Under the pieces are notes generated by a model. That model was not told the origin of the DNA. It was given only the letters and a program-made list of their open reading frames with translations, and made no database searches. This document shows positions 8,633 to 17,102 of a stretch of DNA of 48,911 nucleotides, in pieces. Origin of the DNA: an uncultured Ruminococcus sp. (GTDB lineage Bacteria; Bacillota; Clostridia; Lachnospirales; Lachnospiraceae); contig UQVC01000017.1 in the NCBI GenBank assembly GCA_900544395.1, positions 1-48,911 of the forward strand, given 5' to 3'. The first letter of the stretch is position 1. Each line of letters starts with the position of its first letter. The translations under genes were made by a program, and so were the position numbers.

Positions 8633-10615
8633 ATGGAAACAATGATGTACGCAGTTCCTGTTGTAGGGATATTCGCATTAGTCTTTGCCGCATATCTGGC
8701 TGCAAAGGTATCCCGACAATCAGAAGGAACAGAAAAAATGAGAGAAATCGCAGCAGCGATCAGTGAAGGCGCCAAAGCATTTCTCACAGCAGAATATAAG
8801 ATTCTGATTATTTTTGTAGTGGTGTTATTTTTACTGATCGGAATTGGAATCGGCAACTGGGTGACTGCAGTCTGCTTTGTAGTGGGAGCATTATTTTCTA
8901 CGTTGGCAGGATACGCAGGAATGAATGTTGCCACAAAGGCCAATGTAAGAACCGCAAATGCAGCAAAAGAGGGTGGAATGAACCGCGCATTATCCATTGC
9001 ATTTTCTGGAGGAGCCGTGATGGGAATGTGCGTTGCCGGACTGGGAGCGCTTGGAGTCAGTGTGGTTTATATTTTAACAGAGAATGTGGATGTGCTTTCC
9101 GGATTTAGCCTGGGAGCATCCTCGATCGCGCTGTTTGCCCGTGTAGGCGGCGGTATTTATACAAAAGCAGCTGATGTGGGTGCAGACCTAGTTGGAAAGG
9201 TAGAAGCAGGGATTCCGGAGGACGATCCGCGTAACCCGGCAGTAATCGCAGACAATGTAGGAGATAACGTAGGTGACGTGGCTGGTATGGGAGCAGATTT
9301 GTTTGAATCTTATGTAGGCTCTCTTGTGTCGGCTTTGACGCTGGGAGTTGCAGTTTCTGCGATTTCCGGTGTGGTATTCCCGCTTGCGATCGCAGGATGC
9401 GGTCTGCTGGCATCCATTATTGGTACTTTCTTTGTAAAAGGAGATGAGAAATCCAGTCCACAGAAGGCGCTGAAGCTTGGTAGCAATATTGCGGCCGTAC
9501 TGGTTGTTGTAGTTTCCCTTGTACTGAGCAAGGTATTATTTGGAAACTTTAACGGAGCCATTGCGGTAATCGCGGGTCTGATCGTTGGTGTTCTGATCGG
9601 ATGGATCACAGAGTACTACACGTCTTCTGATTACAACCCGGTGAAAAAAATCGGTGAGCAGTCAGAAACAGGTCCGGCTACGACGATCATCAGTGGGATT
9701 GCAGTTGGTATGCAGTCTACAGCAATTCCGCTTCTTTTGATCTGTGTCGGAATTTTTGTTGCGTTCCAGGTAAATGGATTGTATGGAATTGCCCTTGCAG
9801 CAGTTGGAATGTTATCCACAACAGGAATTACAGTTGCAGTTGATGCGTACGGTCCCATCGCAGACAATGCAGGGGGAATTGCAGAGATGTCCGGACTGGA
9901 TAAATCTGTGCGTGAGATTACAGATAAACTGGATTCTGTAGGAAATACAACAGCGGCTATGGGAAAGGGATTTGCGATCGGTTCTGCAGCGCTGACTGCA
10001 CTGGCATTGTTCGCATCCTATTCTCAGGCAGTACATTTGGAGAACATCAATGTATTGGATTACCGCGTGATCATCGGTTTGTTTATTGGCGGCATGCTGA
10101 CATTCTTATTCTCAGCATTTACGATGGAGTCCGTATCAAAGGCAGCATACAAAATGATTGAAGAAGTAAGACGCCAGTTCCGGGAAAAACCGGGAATCAT
10201 GAAAGGAACAGAAAAACCGGATTATAAGTCCTGTGTGTCAATTTCTACGACAGCGGCTTTGCATGAGATGCTGCTTCCGGGAGCTCTGGCAGTGGTCGTT
10301 CCGATTCTGGTAGGAGTTGTACTTGGTGTGGAAGCACTTGGAGGACTTCAGGCAGGAGCCCTTGTTACCGGTGTTCTGATGGCGATTTTCATGGCGAACT
10401 CGGGCGGTGCCTGGGATAATGCGAAAAAGTATATTGAAGAAGGAAATCACGGCGGAAAAGGAAGCGAAGCGCACAAAGCAGCTGTCGTGGGAGATACTGT
10501 GGGAGATCCGTTTAAAGATACTTCCGGTCCGTCGATCAATATTCTGATCAAATTAATGACAGTCGTATCACTTGTATTTGCACCGCTGTTTTTATCAATC
10601 GGTGGATTGTTGTAA
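8633..10615 (+). CDS. hppA: Membrane-bound ion-pumping pyrophosphatase
   Basis: This 660-residue, roughly 16-segment membrane protein hydrolyses cytoplasmic pyrophosphate and pumps H+ or Na+ out. The substrate-binding signature DVGADLVGKVEAG and the aspartate-rich block ADNVGDNVGDVAGMGADLFE are intact, as is the C-terminal block with GDTVGDPFKDTSGP. At the position that separates the two subclasses it reads GNTTAAMGKGFAIG: alanine and glycine where potassium-independent enzymes have lysine and threonine, so it should be potassium-dependent, a class that includes many sodium pumps. The frame extends 36 codons upstream to a TTG, but the ATG at 8633 has AGGAGG six bases upstream and begins the first membrane segment. 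It is divergent from the KdpDE-like pair. Confidence 0.95.
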   Translation: METMMYAVPVVGIFALVFAAYLAAKVSRQSEGTEKMREIAAAISEGAKAFLTAEYKILIIFVVVLFLLIGIGIGNWVTAVCFVVGALFSTLAGYAGMNVATKANVRTANAAKEGGMNRALSIAFSGGAVMGMCVAGLGALGVSVVYILTENVDVLSGFSLGASSIALFARVGGGIYTKAADVGADLVGKVEAGIPEDDPRNPAVIADNVGDNVGDVAGMGADLFESYVGSLVSALTLGVAVSAISGVVFPLAIAGCGLLASIIGTFFVKGDEKSSPQKALKLGSNIAAVLVVVVSLVLSKVLFGNFNGAIAVIAGLIVGVLIGWITEYYTSSDYNPVKKIGEQSETGPATTIISGIAVGMQSTAIPLLLICVGIFVAFQVNGLYGIALAAVGMLSTTGITVAVDAYGPIADNAGGIAEMSGLDKSVREITDKLDSVGNTTAAMGKGFAIGSAALTALALFASYSQAVHLENINVLDYRVIIGLFIGGMLTFLFSAFTMESVSKAAYKMIEEVRRQFREKPGIMKGTEKPDYKSCVSISTTAALHEMLLPGALAVVVPILVGVVLGVEALGGLQAGALVTGVLMAIFMANSGGAWDNAKKYIEEGNHGGKGSEAHKAAVVGDTVGDPFKDTSGPSINILIKLMTVVSLVFAPLFLSIGGLL

Positions 10616-10628
10616 GAGCGTTTACAAA

Positions 10629-10665
10629 ACAGTCAATTTTCAGTTTGAAACTTGGCTGTTTTTTT
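10629..10665 (+). terminator. Terminator after hppA
   Basis: ACAGTCAA (10629-10636) pairs with TTGGCTGT (10652-10659), with one G-T pair, and is followed by a run of T. Confidence 0.75.
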
Positions 10666-10716
10666 GTTGGTGAAAGTTTGGGAAAGGAAAAGCCATTTTT
10701 GTAATAAAAATAAAAG

Positions 10717-10760
10717 AGGCTGGAATCTGGGATATCAATCTGCCAGATTCCAGCCTTTTA
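10717..10760 (-). terminator. Terminator of the dnaD-dnaI-prs operon
   Basis: A perfect 14-bp stem (10717-10730 with 10743-10756) has T-rich sequence on both flanks. It lies just beyond the prs stop codon on the minus strand and may also back up the hppA terminator. Confidence 0.85.
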
Positions 10761-10776
10761 TAGGAAAAAGTAAGAA

Positions 10777-11961
10777 TTAAATGGTTTCGCCGTTTTTATA
10801 TTTCTGCAGTACATGCTGGATTCGTTCATCCGGACTTAAGATACTGCTGATGGAACCATCATGGTTCAGTGTATCAACAATCAAAGCAATATATTTGCTC
10901 ATGTCACAGTTGATATAGTATGGTTTGGATAACAACTCCGGTGTCTGATAGATCAGATTGGTTGTCAGAATACCGGAAATTGTGCCGTCTTCATATGCCT
11001 GGTCGAATTTTTCCAGTCCGTTTGTGAAAAGGCCGAAAGTAGCAGCGGCAAAGATACGTTTTGCTTTTCTGCGCTTCAGTTCTGTTGCAACTTCAATGAT
11101 AGAATCTCCGGAAGAAATCATATCGTCAATGATGATCACATCTTTTCCTTCGACAGAACTTCCCAAAAATTCATGCGCTACGATCGGATTGCGGCCGTTG
11201 ATGATCTGTGTATAATCGCGGCGTTTGTAGAACATACCCATATCCAGTCCCAATACGTTTGCAAGGTAGATCGCACGGTTTGTACCACCCTCATCCGGGC
11301 TGATCGCCATCATATGCTCGCTGTCGATCTGCAGATCTTTGACATTGCGAAGCAGCCCTTTGATAAACTGATAAGTAGGAGGAACGGTCTCAAATCCGCT
11401 CAGCGGGATTGCATTGGAAACACGTGGATCGTGTGCATCAAATGTGATGATATTGTCTACTCCCATGCGTACCAGTTCCTGAAGTGCAAGAGCGCAGTCC
11501 AAAGATTCACGGCTGGTTCTTTTGTGCTGACGGCTCTCATAAAGGAATGGCATGATCACATTGATACGGCGCGCTTTTCCCCCAACTGCAGCAATGACAC
11601 GTTTCAGATTCTGGAAATGATCGTCCGGTGACATATGGTTGGTATTACCTGTCAGAGAATAGGTGAGGCTGTAATTACATACATCGACCATCAGATAGAG
11701 ATCTTTTCCGCGGACAGACTCCTTGATGATTCCTTTTGCCTCTCCGGAACCGAATCTTGGAACATCGGCATCAATGATAAATGTATCTCTGTCATAACCG
11801 GTGAACGCAACGTCCCCTTTGTGTTCAGATCCGCTTTCTTTGCGCCATTTTACCAGGTAATCATTGACTTTGTTTCCAAGTCCCTCGCATCCTCTGACCG
11901 GAATCAGCCCGAGTGCTCCTACTGGAATGTTTTCTAAATTTCTTTCTTCTCGACGTAACAT
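10777..11961 (-). CDS. prs: Divergent ribose-phosphate pyrophosphokinase (PRPP synthase family)
   Basis: The protein belongs to the PRPP synthase family, which makes phosphoribosyl pyrophosphate from ribose 5-phosphate and ATP for nucleotide, histidine and tryptophan synthesis. It is 394 residues, about 75 longer than the classical enzyme. Family blocks are visible: SVRGKDLYL, the RQHKR equivalent of RQDRK, and the PRPP loop VIIIDDMISSGDSI. The usual DLHAGQIQGFF block is replaced by DAHDPRVSNAIPL, keeping only the histidine. It starts inside the last 28 bases of dnaI with its own AGGGAGGA site, so it is the third gene of the dnaD-dnaI operon. Whether it is the only PRPP synthase of the cell cannot be seen here. 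Confidence 0.85.
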   Translation of the reverse strand: MLRREERNLENIPVGALGLIPVRGCEGLGNKVNDYLVKWRKESGSEHKGDVAFTGYDRDTFIIDADVPRFGSGEAKGIIKESVRGKDLYLMVDVCNYSLTYSLTGNTNHMSPDDHFQNLKRVIAAVGGKARRINVIMPFLYESRQHKRTSRESLDCALALQELVRMGVDNIITFDAHDPRVSNAIPLSGFETVPPTYQFIKGLLRNVKDLQIDSEHMMAISPDEGGTNRAIYLANVLGLDMGMFYKRRDYTQIINGRNPIVAHEFLGSSVEGKDVIIIDDMISSGDSIIEVATELKRRKAKRIFAAATFGLFTNGLEKFDQAYEDGTISGILTTNLIYQTPELLSKPYYINCDMSKYIALIVDTLNHDGSISSILSPDERIQHVLQKYKNGETI

Positions 11962-12959
11962 GAATTTTCCTCCCTGTTTTTTAATTTCTTTTTGATTCGG
12001 ATGTCATCGCCTATTAGTTTCAACATAATATAATTGCTTGTGATCCTGGAAAAAGAACGTTCTGTATACAGATCCGCCAGTGTGTCCAGGGACAAGTTTG
12101 TTGATATCAGTGTAGAACGTCTGTTGAGCAGTCGTTCATTGATGCAGGTAAAGAACTGGGAAGCAATAAAATTATTGGTATATTCCGTTCCCAGATCGTC
12201 TATGATCAGAAGGTCACAGTGATAGATCAGTTCAAACATATTTTGAGCATCCACATCGTTTTTATCAAAGGTGTGCTTGGCAAGGATTGAGAAAAACTTG
12301 GATGCGGAGAAATAGAGTACAGAATACTCCTTGTCCATCAATGCTTTTGCAATGCAGTTGGAGAGGAAGGTCTTGCCGACGCCCACATCTCCATACAGAA
12401 AAAGATTCTGGAAATCTGTTCCGAATGTATCTGCAAAATTGCGGCAGATCCGCAGGGCATCCTCAATGACCTGGCGGGAAGAACGGCCGCTTCTTGGATC
12501 TACAAAATTCGTGGAATAGTAGTCCAGAGAAAAGGTGTCAAAATTTTCCCGTGCGAGAATTTCTTTTAAGTTTGACTGTTCGTAAAGCAGGCTGATGATC
12601 GCCTTTTTAAAACAGTGACATTTCTGATTGCCGATATATCCGGTATCTTTACAATCCGGACAATCGTAGACCGGCTCCAGGTAATCAGTCGGAAATCCAC
12701 TGGATTTTAAGAGTTCGTGTTTGCTTGCCCTTAAAATAGAAAGCTCTTCTTTTAAAGAAGAAATTGCTTTTTCATCGCCATTTAACAGACGCTTTCCGTA
12801 TTGGACAGATAAGATGGAAATGGAATCATCCAGTGATTTGAATTCAGGCAGCTGGCGGTAGACCTCTTCATAATGTTGTGTCAGTATATCATGGTTTCTG
12901 AGCTGCTTTTGCTCGTACTCGCGCATAATCGCCTGATATTGTGAATTTTTTAGTCCCAC
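11934..12959 (-). CDS. dnaI: DnaC/DnaI-type helicase loader ATPase
   Basis: This 341-residue AAA+ protein is expected to load the replicative helicase at the origin and at restarting forks. After a helical N-terminal part there is a four-cysteine zinc finger (C100, C103, C114, C116, in CPDC...CHCF). The Walker A loop is GDVGVGKT (190-197) and the Walker B stretch is CDLLIIDDLGTE. The start is a GTG at 12957-12959, preceded by AAGGAGAG. It lies 15 bases after dnaD and overlaps prs, so the three are one transcription unit. The IstB transposition ATPases are related, but no transposase is present and the dnaD neighbour argues for replication. Confidence 0.88.
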   Translation of the reverse strand: MGLKNSQYQAIMREYEQKQLRNHDILTQHYEEVYRQLPEFKSLDDSISILSVQYGKRLLNGDEKAISSLKEELSILRASKHELLKSSGFPTDYLEPVYDCPDCKDTGYIGNQKCHCFKKAIISLLYEQSNLKEILARENFDTFSLDYYSTNFVDPRSGRSSRQVIEDALRICRNFADTFGTDFQNLFLYGDVGVGKTFLSNCIAKALMDKEYSVLYFSASKFFSILAKHTFDKNDVDAQNMFELIYHCDLLIIDDLGTEYTNNFIASQFFTCINERLLNRRSTLISTNLSLDTLADLYTERSFSRITSNYIMLKLIGDDIRIKKKLKNREENSCYVEKKEI

Positions 12960-12974
12960 GACAGTGCTCTCCTT

Positions 12975-14048
12975 TTAGTTGCTGTTTAATAGTTGTTCTT
13001 CCAGAGAATCCATATCATAAGAGCGGCGCTCGAAATTGTTTAGATTTCTGGAAACAGGTTTTGCTTTTGGTACAGAAGAAGTACCAGTGTGTTCTTTTTG
13101 TTTCTGGTAAGCAGTATCCAGAACCGCAATATCTTTGAGATGGTGCACATTGCTGTTGTGCCAGCGGGTCAGGATCGTGTCTGCATATTCAAAGCTTGGC
13201 TGATGAGTGGCGGAGATCGTACGGCTGCAGGCTTCTTCAATAATATCCAGGGTAAATCCGTAAGTGTCGGTCCATTTCTGGATGTAGGTCAGTTCCGAAG
13301 CGGCAGGCCCGCGGTTCTTGATCCCGAATGCATTCAGCACCGTATAACAGTTCTTGTTATAACTACGGGACTGCTGTTTTGCCTGTTCTTTTGTTGTAAT
13401 TCCACTGTCAGCCCAGGAAAGTGCGACTTTCTGGATATAATGAATGCTTTTGTGTCCGTTTTCTACGCAGGATTCGATCAGATATTCGATCAGATCTGCT
13501 GACATACCAAGATGGTCATAAAAATAAGTGATCGCATCCATATCTGTTTTGGTCAAAGTCTTGCCAAGATACTGTTCTGCAATGAATAACAGAGATTTCA
13601 GCTGTTTCTGTGCTTTGAGTGAATCCTTAGGGGAAACACTGTGAGACACAGGCGCGGCCGCAGTGCGGACAGGTGCAGAAGAAACAGGGGCCGACTGGGG
13701 GACAGAGGATGTCTTGACAGGCGAACTGTCAGATACAGACATCTGTGATGCCGGAAACGGAAGCAGTTCCAGATGACAGACCTCGCCCTTGGCATCACAT
13801 TCCATGTGAAGGAGCTGTTTGGACTCCCAGTACTTAAATGCCCGCAGGATGTCGTTCTCTGTATGATTGAGATAGTCAGCAATCGCTGAAACACTCAGAG
13901 AAGAGCTGGATCCTCCCAGATGTCTTAACAGAAAGAGATACACTTTTACAAATTCTCCGTTTGCCTGAACCATATAATGGTCGATAAAGCCATTGGCAAC
14001 CAGAGTGACATTGGTCTGAAATCTGCTTGTTAAAGTAAATTCTTTCAT
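12975..14048 (-). CDS. dnaD: DnaD-domain replication initiation protein
   Basis: This 357-residue protein resembles DnaD, which acts with DnaB and DnaI in loading the replicative helicase in low-GC Gram-positives. The N-terminal winged helix (about residues 1-95, with EFVKVYLFLLRHLGG) is followed by a Ser/Pro/Ala-rich linker (about 105-145). Two DnaD C-terminal-type helical repeats follow, the first around KTDMDAITYFYDHLGMSADLIEYL and the second around WTDTYGFTLDIIEEACSRTI. The duplication of the C-terminal domain and the long linker make it larger than Bacillus DnaD (about 230 residues). It is the first gene of the operon, and three DnaA boxes lie upstream. Confidence 0.85.
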   Translation of the reverse strand: MKEFTLTSRFQTNVTLVANGFIDHYMVQANGEFVKVYLFLLRHLGGSSSSLSVSAIADYLNHTENDILRAFKYWESKQLLHMECDAKGEVCHLELLPFPASQMSVSDSSPVKTSSVPQSAPVSSAPVRTAAAPVSHSVSPKDSLKAQKQLKSLLFIAEQYLGKTLTKTDMDAITYFYDHLGMSADLIEYLIESCVENGHKSIHYIQKVALSWADSGITTKEQAKQQSRSYNKNCYTVLNAFGIKNRGPAASELTYIQKWTDTYGFTLDIIEEACSRTISATHQPSFEYADTILTRWHNSNVHHLKDIAVLDTAYQKQKEHTGTSSVPKAKPVSRNLNNFERRSYDMDSLEEQLLNSN

Positions 14049-14101
14049 AAAAAATCTCCCTTTCTGAAAAATAGCTGGTGGTTCTGCTCATGCGCAAAGG
14101 T

Positions 14102-14130
14102 ATTATAGCATTTAAAGAGGACAGGCAAAA
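14102..14130 (-). promoter_or_regulatory. Predicted promoter of dnaD-dnaI-prs
   Basis: On the minus strand TTTTGC (14125-14130) and a perfect TATAAT (14102-14107) are 17 bases apart. The -35 box is weak, which fits a promoter that needs or tolerates regulation by a bound factor. The DnaA boxes lie 30-60 bases further upstream. Confidence 0.55.
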
Positions 14131-14159
14131 GCATTTTTGAAGGGAAAATCCGGTTTTTT

Positions 14160-14190
14160 TGTGAATAACCAGTGTGGATAATGTGAATAA
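14160..14190 (-). promoter_or_regulatory. Cluster of three DnaA boxes upstream of dnaD
   Basis: Three nine-base DnaA boxes in the same orientation lie between the murC stop and the dnaD promoter. On the minus strand they read TTATTCACA (14182-14190), TTATCCACA (14173-14181, perfect consensus) and TTATTCACA (14160-14168). The first two abut directly and the third is 4 bases further on. Such density in 31 bases is not expected by chance. The likely role is DnaA control of the helicase-loader operon; titration of DnaA is an alternative. Confidence 0.8.
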
Positions 14191-14193
14191 GTC

Positions 14194-15570
14194 CTATTTT
14201 AGTAAGTCTTCTCCGATTTTTACCACATCCCCGGCTCCCATGGTGATCAGCAGATCCCCATCTTGCCACTGTTCTTTCAGAAAATCTTCAATTTCTGCAA
14301 AAGATGCAAAATAATGGGCATCCTTTCCAAGGGAGCGGATGGCATCAGCAAGTGCAGAAGAGGATACGCCCAGGGTATCAGTCTCCCTCGCAGCATAAAT
14401 ATCTGCCAGGATCACATGATCTGCATGAGAAAGGGACTCTGCAAATTCCTGAAAAAATGCTTTGGTACGTGTATATGTGTGTGGCTGGAAGACACACCAG
14501 AGCTTCCGGTGTGGATAGTGTTTTGCTGCCTGGAGTGTTGCCCGGATCTCAGTGGGATGATGTGCATAGTCATCCACGATCGTGACGCCGTTTACCGTTC
14601 CTTTATATTCAAACCTGCGATCCGTTCCGGAAAATGAAAGAAGTCCTTTTTGGATCGTCTCCATAGAAAGCCCCAGAAGTTCTGCGGTTGCGATCGCAGA
14701 AAGTGCATTGGAGACATTGTGATCTCCCGTGACAGAAAGAGTGATGTGAGTCTCCAGCTGTCCATGGCGGTAAAAGTCGAAAGCAACACGCCCTTTTTCA
14801 TCATAGGTAATATTCTGCGCACTGTAATCAAACTCCGGAGACATTCCATAGGTGATCACATGACAGTCCAGTCCGGCATAAATTTCCTGGTACTGGTCGA
14901 TCTCTCCATTGATGATCAATGTTCCGTCAGAAGGCAGAAGCGCTGCAAACTGGTGGAAAGAATGTCGGATATCTTCCAGGTCTTTGAAAAAGTCCAGATG
15001 ATCAGCCTCTATATTTAAGATCACACTGATCTTGGGCAAAAAGTTCAGGAAGCTGTTGGTATATTCACAGGCTTCCGTGACAAAAATACCGGAATTTCCA
15101 ACCCGGATGTTTCCTCCAATGGCCTGAAGAATCCCGCCGACAGAGATTGTTGGATCGGTATCTCCTTCTAAAAGAATGTGGGAGATCATGGAAGTAGTCG
15201 TTGTCTTGCCATGAGTTCCGGAAACGGCGATCGGTGTTTTGTAGTTGGTCATCAGCTGCCCCAGAAGTTCTGCGCGGGTCAGCATTGGGATTTTTTTTGC
15301 GACTGCTTCGATCAGTTCTGCATTGTCCCGTCGGATGGCAGCAGTATATACGACGCAGTCGATGCCGTCAATGATATTGGAAGCCTTCTGCCCATAGAAA
15401 ATCTGGGCTCCCTTTTGCTCCAGATGTTCTGTCAGAGGGGAGGACTTGGAATCCGAACCGGATACGGTAAATCCTTCTTTGAGAAGAATCTCGGCAAGTC
15501 CGCTCATACTGATGCCGCCGATTCCGATGAAATGCACATGGATAGGCTGGTTGAAATTAATTTTATACAT
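14194..15570 (-). CDS. murC: UDP-N-acetylmuramate--L-alanine ligase
   Basis: MurC adds the first amino acid, L-alanine, to UDP-MurNAc in cytoplasmic peptidoglycan precursor synthesis. The 458-residue protein has the N-terminal nucleotide-sugar domain (HFIGIGGISMSGLAEIL), the ATP loop GTHGKTTT (118-125), the central block IEADHLDFF, and the C-terminal ligase domain with DDYAHHPTEI and FQPHTYTRT. Length and motif order are normal for the family. It is followed on the same strand by dnaD after 145 bases that contain a new promoter and the DnaA boxes. The ATG at 15570 is a standard start. Confidence 0.97.
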   Translation of the reverse strand: MYKINFNQPIHVHFIGIGGISMSGLAEILLKEGFTVSGSDSKSSPLTEHLEQKGAQIFYGQKASNIIDGIDCVVYTAAIRRDNAELIEAVAKKIPMLTRAELLGQLMTNYKTPIAVSGTHGKTTTTSMISHILLEGDTDPTISVGGILQAIGGNIRVGNSGIFVTEACEYTNSFLNFLPKISVILNIEADHLDFFKDLEDIRHSFHQFAALLPSDGTLIINGEIDQYQEIYAGLDCHVITYGMSPEFDYSAQNITYDEKGRVAFDFYRHGQLETHITLSVTGDHNVSNALSAIATAELLGLSMETIQKGLLSFSGTDRRFEYKGTVNGVTIVDDYAHHPTEIRATLQAAKHYPHRKLWCVFQPHTYTRTKAFFQEFAESLSHADHVILADIYAARETDTLGVSSSALADAIRSLGKDAHYFASFAEIEDFLKEQWQDGDLLITMGAGDVVKIGEDLLK

Positions 15571-15787
15571 ATTGATTATTCCCTTTCCTTAATAGAAATC
15601 GTTGTAGTCTTGTCTGATTTATCCTAAAAAATAAGAAAATTCTTTTATATAGTCATAAAAATTGTTTGTCGTTTATATTATACTATATATGGGGAAAATT
15701 AAAAGAAGTTCTTTTTGTGCCAAATAAACAAAAAGGTAAAAGATTATGCTAAAATTTTGTAAAAATCATGTACTGATGTCAAAATTA
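15571..15787. other. AT-rich divergent promoter region of murC and glgC
   Basis: No gene is visible. On the minus strand there is a TATAAT (15677-15682) about 107 bases before murC, without a good -35 box. The plus-strand glgC promoter is at the right edge. Confidence 0.45.
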
Positions 15788-15796
15788 TGGTATAAT
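15788..15796 (+). promoter_or_regulatory. Extended -10 promoter of glgC
   Basis: TGGTATAAT is a perfect -10 box with the TGn extension. No good -35 box is visible 16-18 bases upstream, as is common for extended -10 promoters. It is 32 bases before glgC. Confidence 0.55.
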
Positions 15797-15827
15797 AAGA
15801 ACAATCAACTAGAAATGAGGTGACTAC

Positions 15828-17102
15828 ATGATTAAGAAGGAAATGATTGCCATGCTGCTTGCAGGCGGACAAGGCAGTCGCTTGGGAGTTCTCACTGCGA
15901 AGGTTGCAAAACCGGCAGTGGCTTTTGGAGGGAAATATCGAATCATTGATTTTCCATTGAGTAACTGTATTAATTCAGGAGTAGACACGGTTGGTGTATT
16001 GACCCAGTACCAGCCTTTACGTTTGAATACACATATCGGAATTGGAATCCCGTGGGATCTGGATCGCAATGTAGGAGGAGTTACGATCCTTCCGCCTTAT
16101 GAGAAGAGTACAAACAGTGAGTGGTATACAGGGACTGCCAATGCAATCTATCAGAACCTTGATTATATGGAAACATACAATCCGGACTATGTTCTGATTC
16201 TGTCCGGTGACCATATCTACAAGATGGATTATGAGGTTATGCTGGATTTCCATAAGGCAAACCATGCAGATGTGACGATTGCGGCGATGCCGGTTCCGAT
16301 GGAAGAAGCAAGCAGATTTGGAATTGTAGTTACAGATGAGGAAAGTCAGATCAAAGAATTTGAGGAAAAACCGGAAAAGCCCAGCAGTAATCTGGCATCT
16401 ATGGGAATTTACATTTTCAGCTGGCCGGTCTTAAAAGAAGCTCTTTTGAAATTGTCCGAACAGCCAAATTGTGATTTCGGAAAACATATTATTCCATATT
16501 GCCATGAGAATGGCCGCAGGATGTTTGCTTATGAGTACAACGGTTACTGGAAAGATGTAGGAACATTGAGTTCTTACTGGGAAGCAAACATGGAGCTGAT
16601 CGATATTATTCCGGAGTTTAATTTATATGAAGAATTCTGGAAAATCTATACCAACAGCGCGAATCTGCCGCCACAGTATATTTCTGAGCAGTCTGTGGTA
16701 GATCGCTGCATTATCAGCAATGGTTCGGAAATTTACGGAGAAGTACATAATTCTGTTTTGGGCGGTGGTGTGACCATCGGAAAGGGAAGTATCGTCAGAG
16801 ATTCTATTCTGATGCGGGATGTTGTGATCGGTGACAACTGCGTAGTGGACAAGGCCATCATCGCAGAAGGCACAGAGATTGGCAATAATGTAGTCATTGG
16901 AATCGGCAGCGAAGTTCCGAACAAAGAAAAACCGAATATTTACAGCGGCGGACTTGCTACTATTGGAGAAAACTCCAGAATTCCATCGGATGTACAGATC
17001 GGGAAAAATACTGCGGTCAGCGGCTATACAGTACCGGAAGATTACAGCGATGGAGTGCTTGCAAGCGGCGAGACATTAATAAAGGCAGGTGAACGTTCAT
17101 GA
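15828..17102 (+). CDS. glgC: Glucose-1-phosphate adenylyltransferase, catalytic subunit
   Basis: GlgC makes ADP-glucose from glucose 1-phosphate and ATP, the committed step of bacterial glycogen synthesis. The N-terminal nucleotidyltransferase signature AMLLAGGQGSRLGVLT and the block KYRIIDFPLSNCINSG are intact, as are the sugar-binding blocks FEEKPEKP and GYWKDVGT. A left-handed beta-helix of hexapeptide repeats makes up the C-terminal third. The 424-residue length is slightly above the usual. It overlaps glgD by 4 bases (ATGA), so the two are translated together and probably form a mixed GlgC/GlgD enzyme, as known for Firmicutes. Confidence 0.96.
   Translation: MIKKEMIAMLLAGGQGSRLGVLTAKVAKPAVAFGGKYRIIDFPLSNCINSGVDTVGVLTQYQPLRLNTHIGIGIPWDLDRNVGGVTILPPYEKSTNSEWYTGTANAIYQNLDYMETYNPDYVLILSGDHIYKMDYEVMLDFHKANHADVTIAAMPVPMEEASRFGIVVTDEESQIKEFEEKPEKPSSNLASMGIYIFSWPVLKEALLKLSEQPNCDFGKHIIPYCHENGRRMFAYEYNGYWKDVGTLSSYWEANMELIDIIPEFNLYEEFWKIYTNSANLPPQYISEQSVVDRCIISNGSEIYGEVHNSVLGGGVTIGKGSIVRDSILMRDVVIGDNCVVDKAIIAEGTEIGNNVVIGIGSEVPNKEKPNIYSGGLATIGENSRIPSDVQIGKNTAVSGYTVPEDYSDGVLASGETLIKAGERS

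Noticed and set aside
9812..9820. A perfect DnaA box TTATCCACA within hppA
   Set aside because: It is a single copy inside a conserved coding region with no partner boxes nearby, so chance is the simplest explanation.
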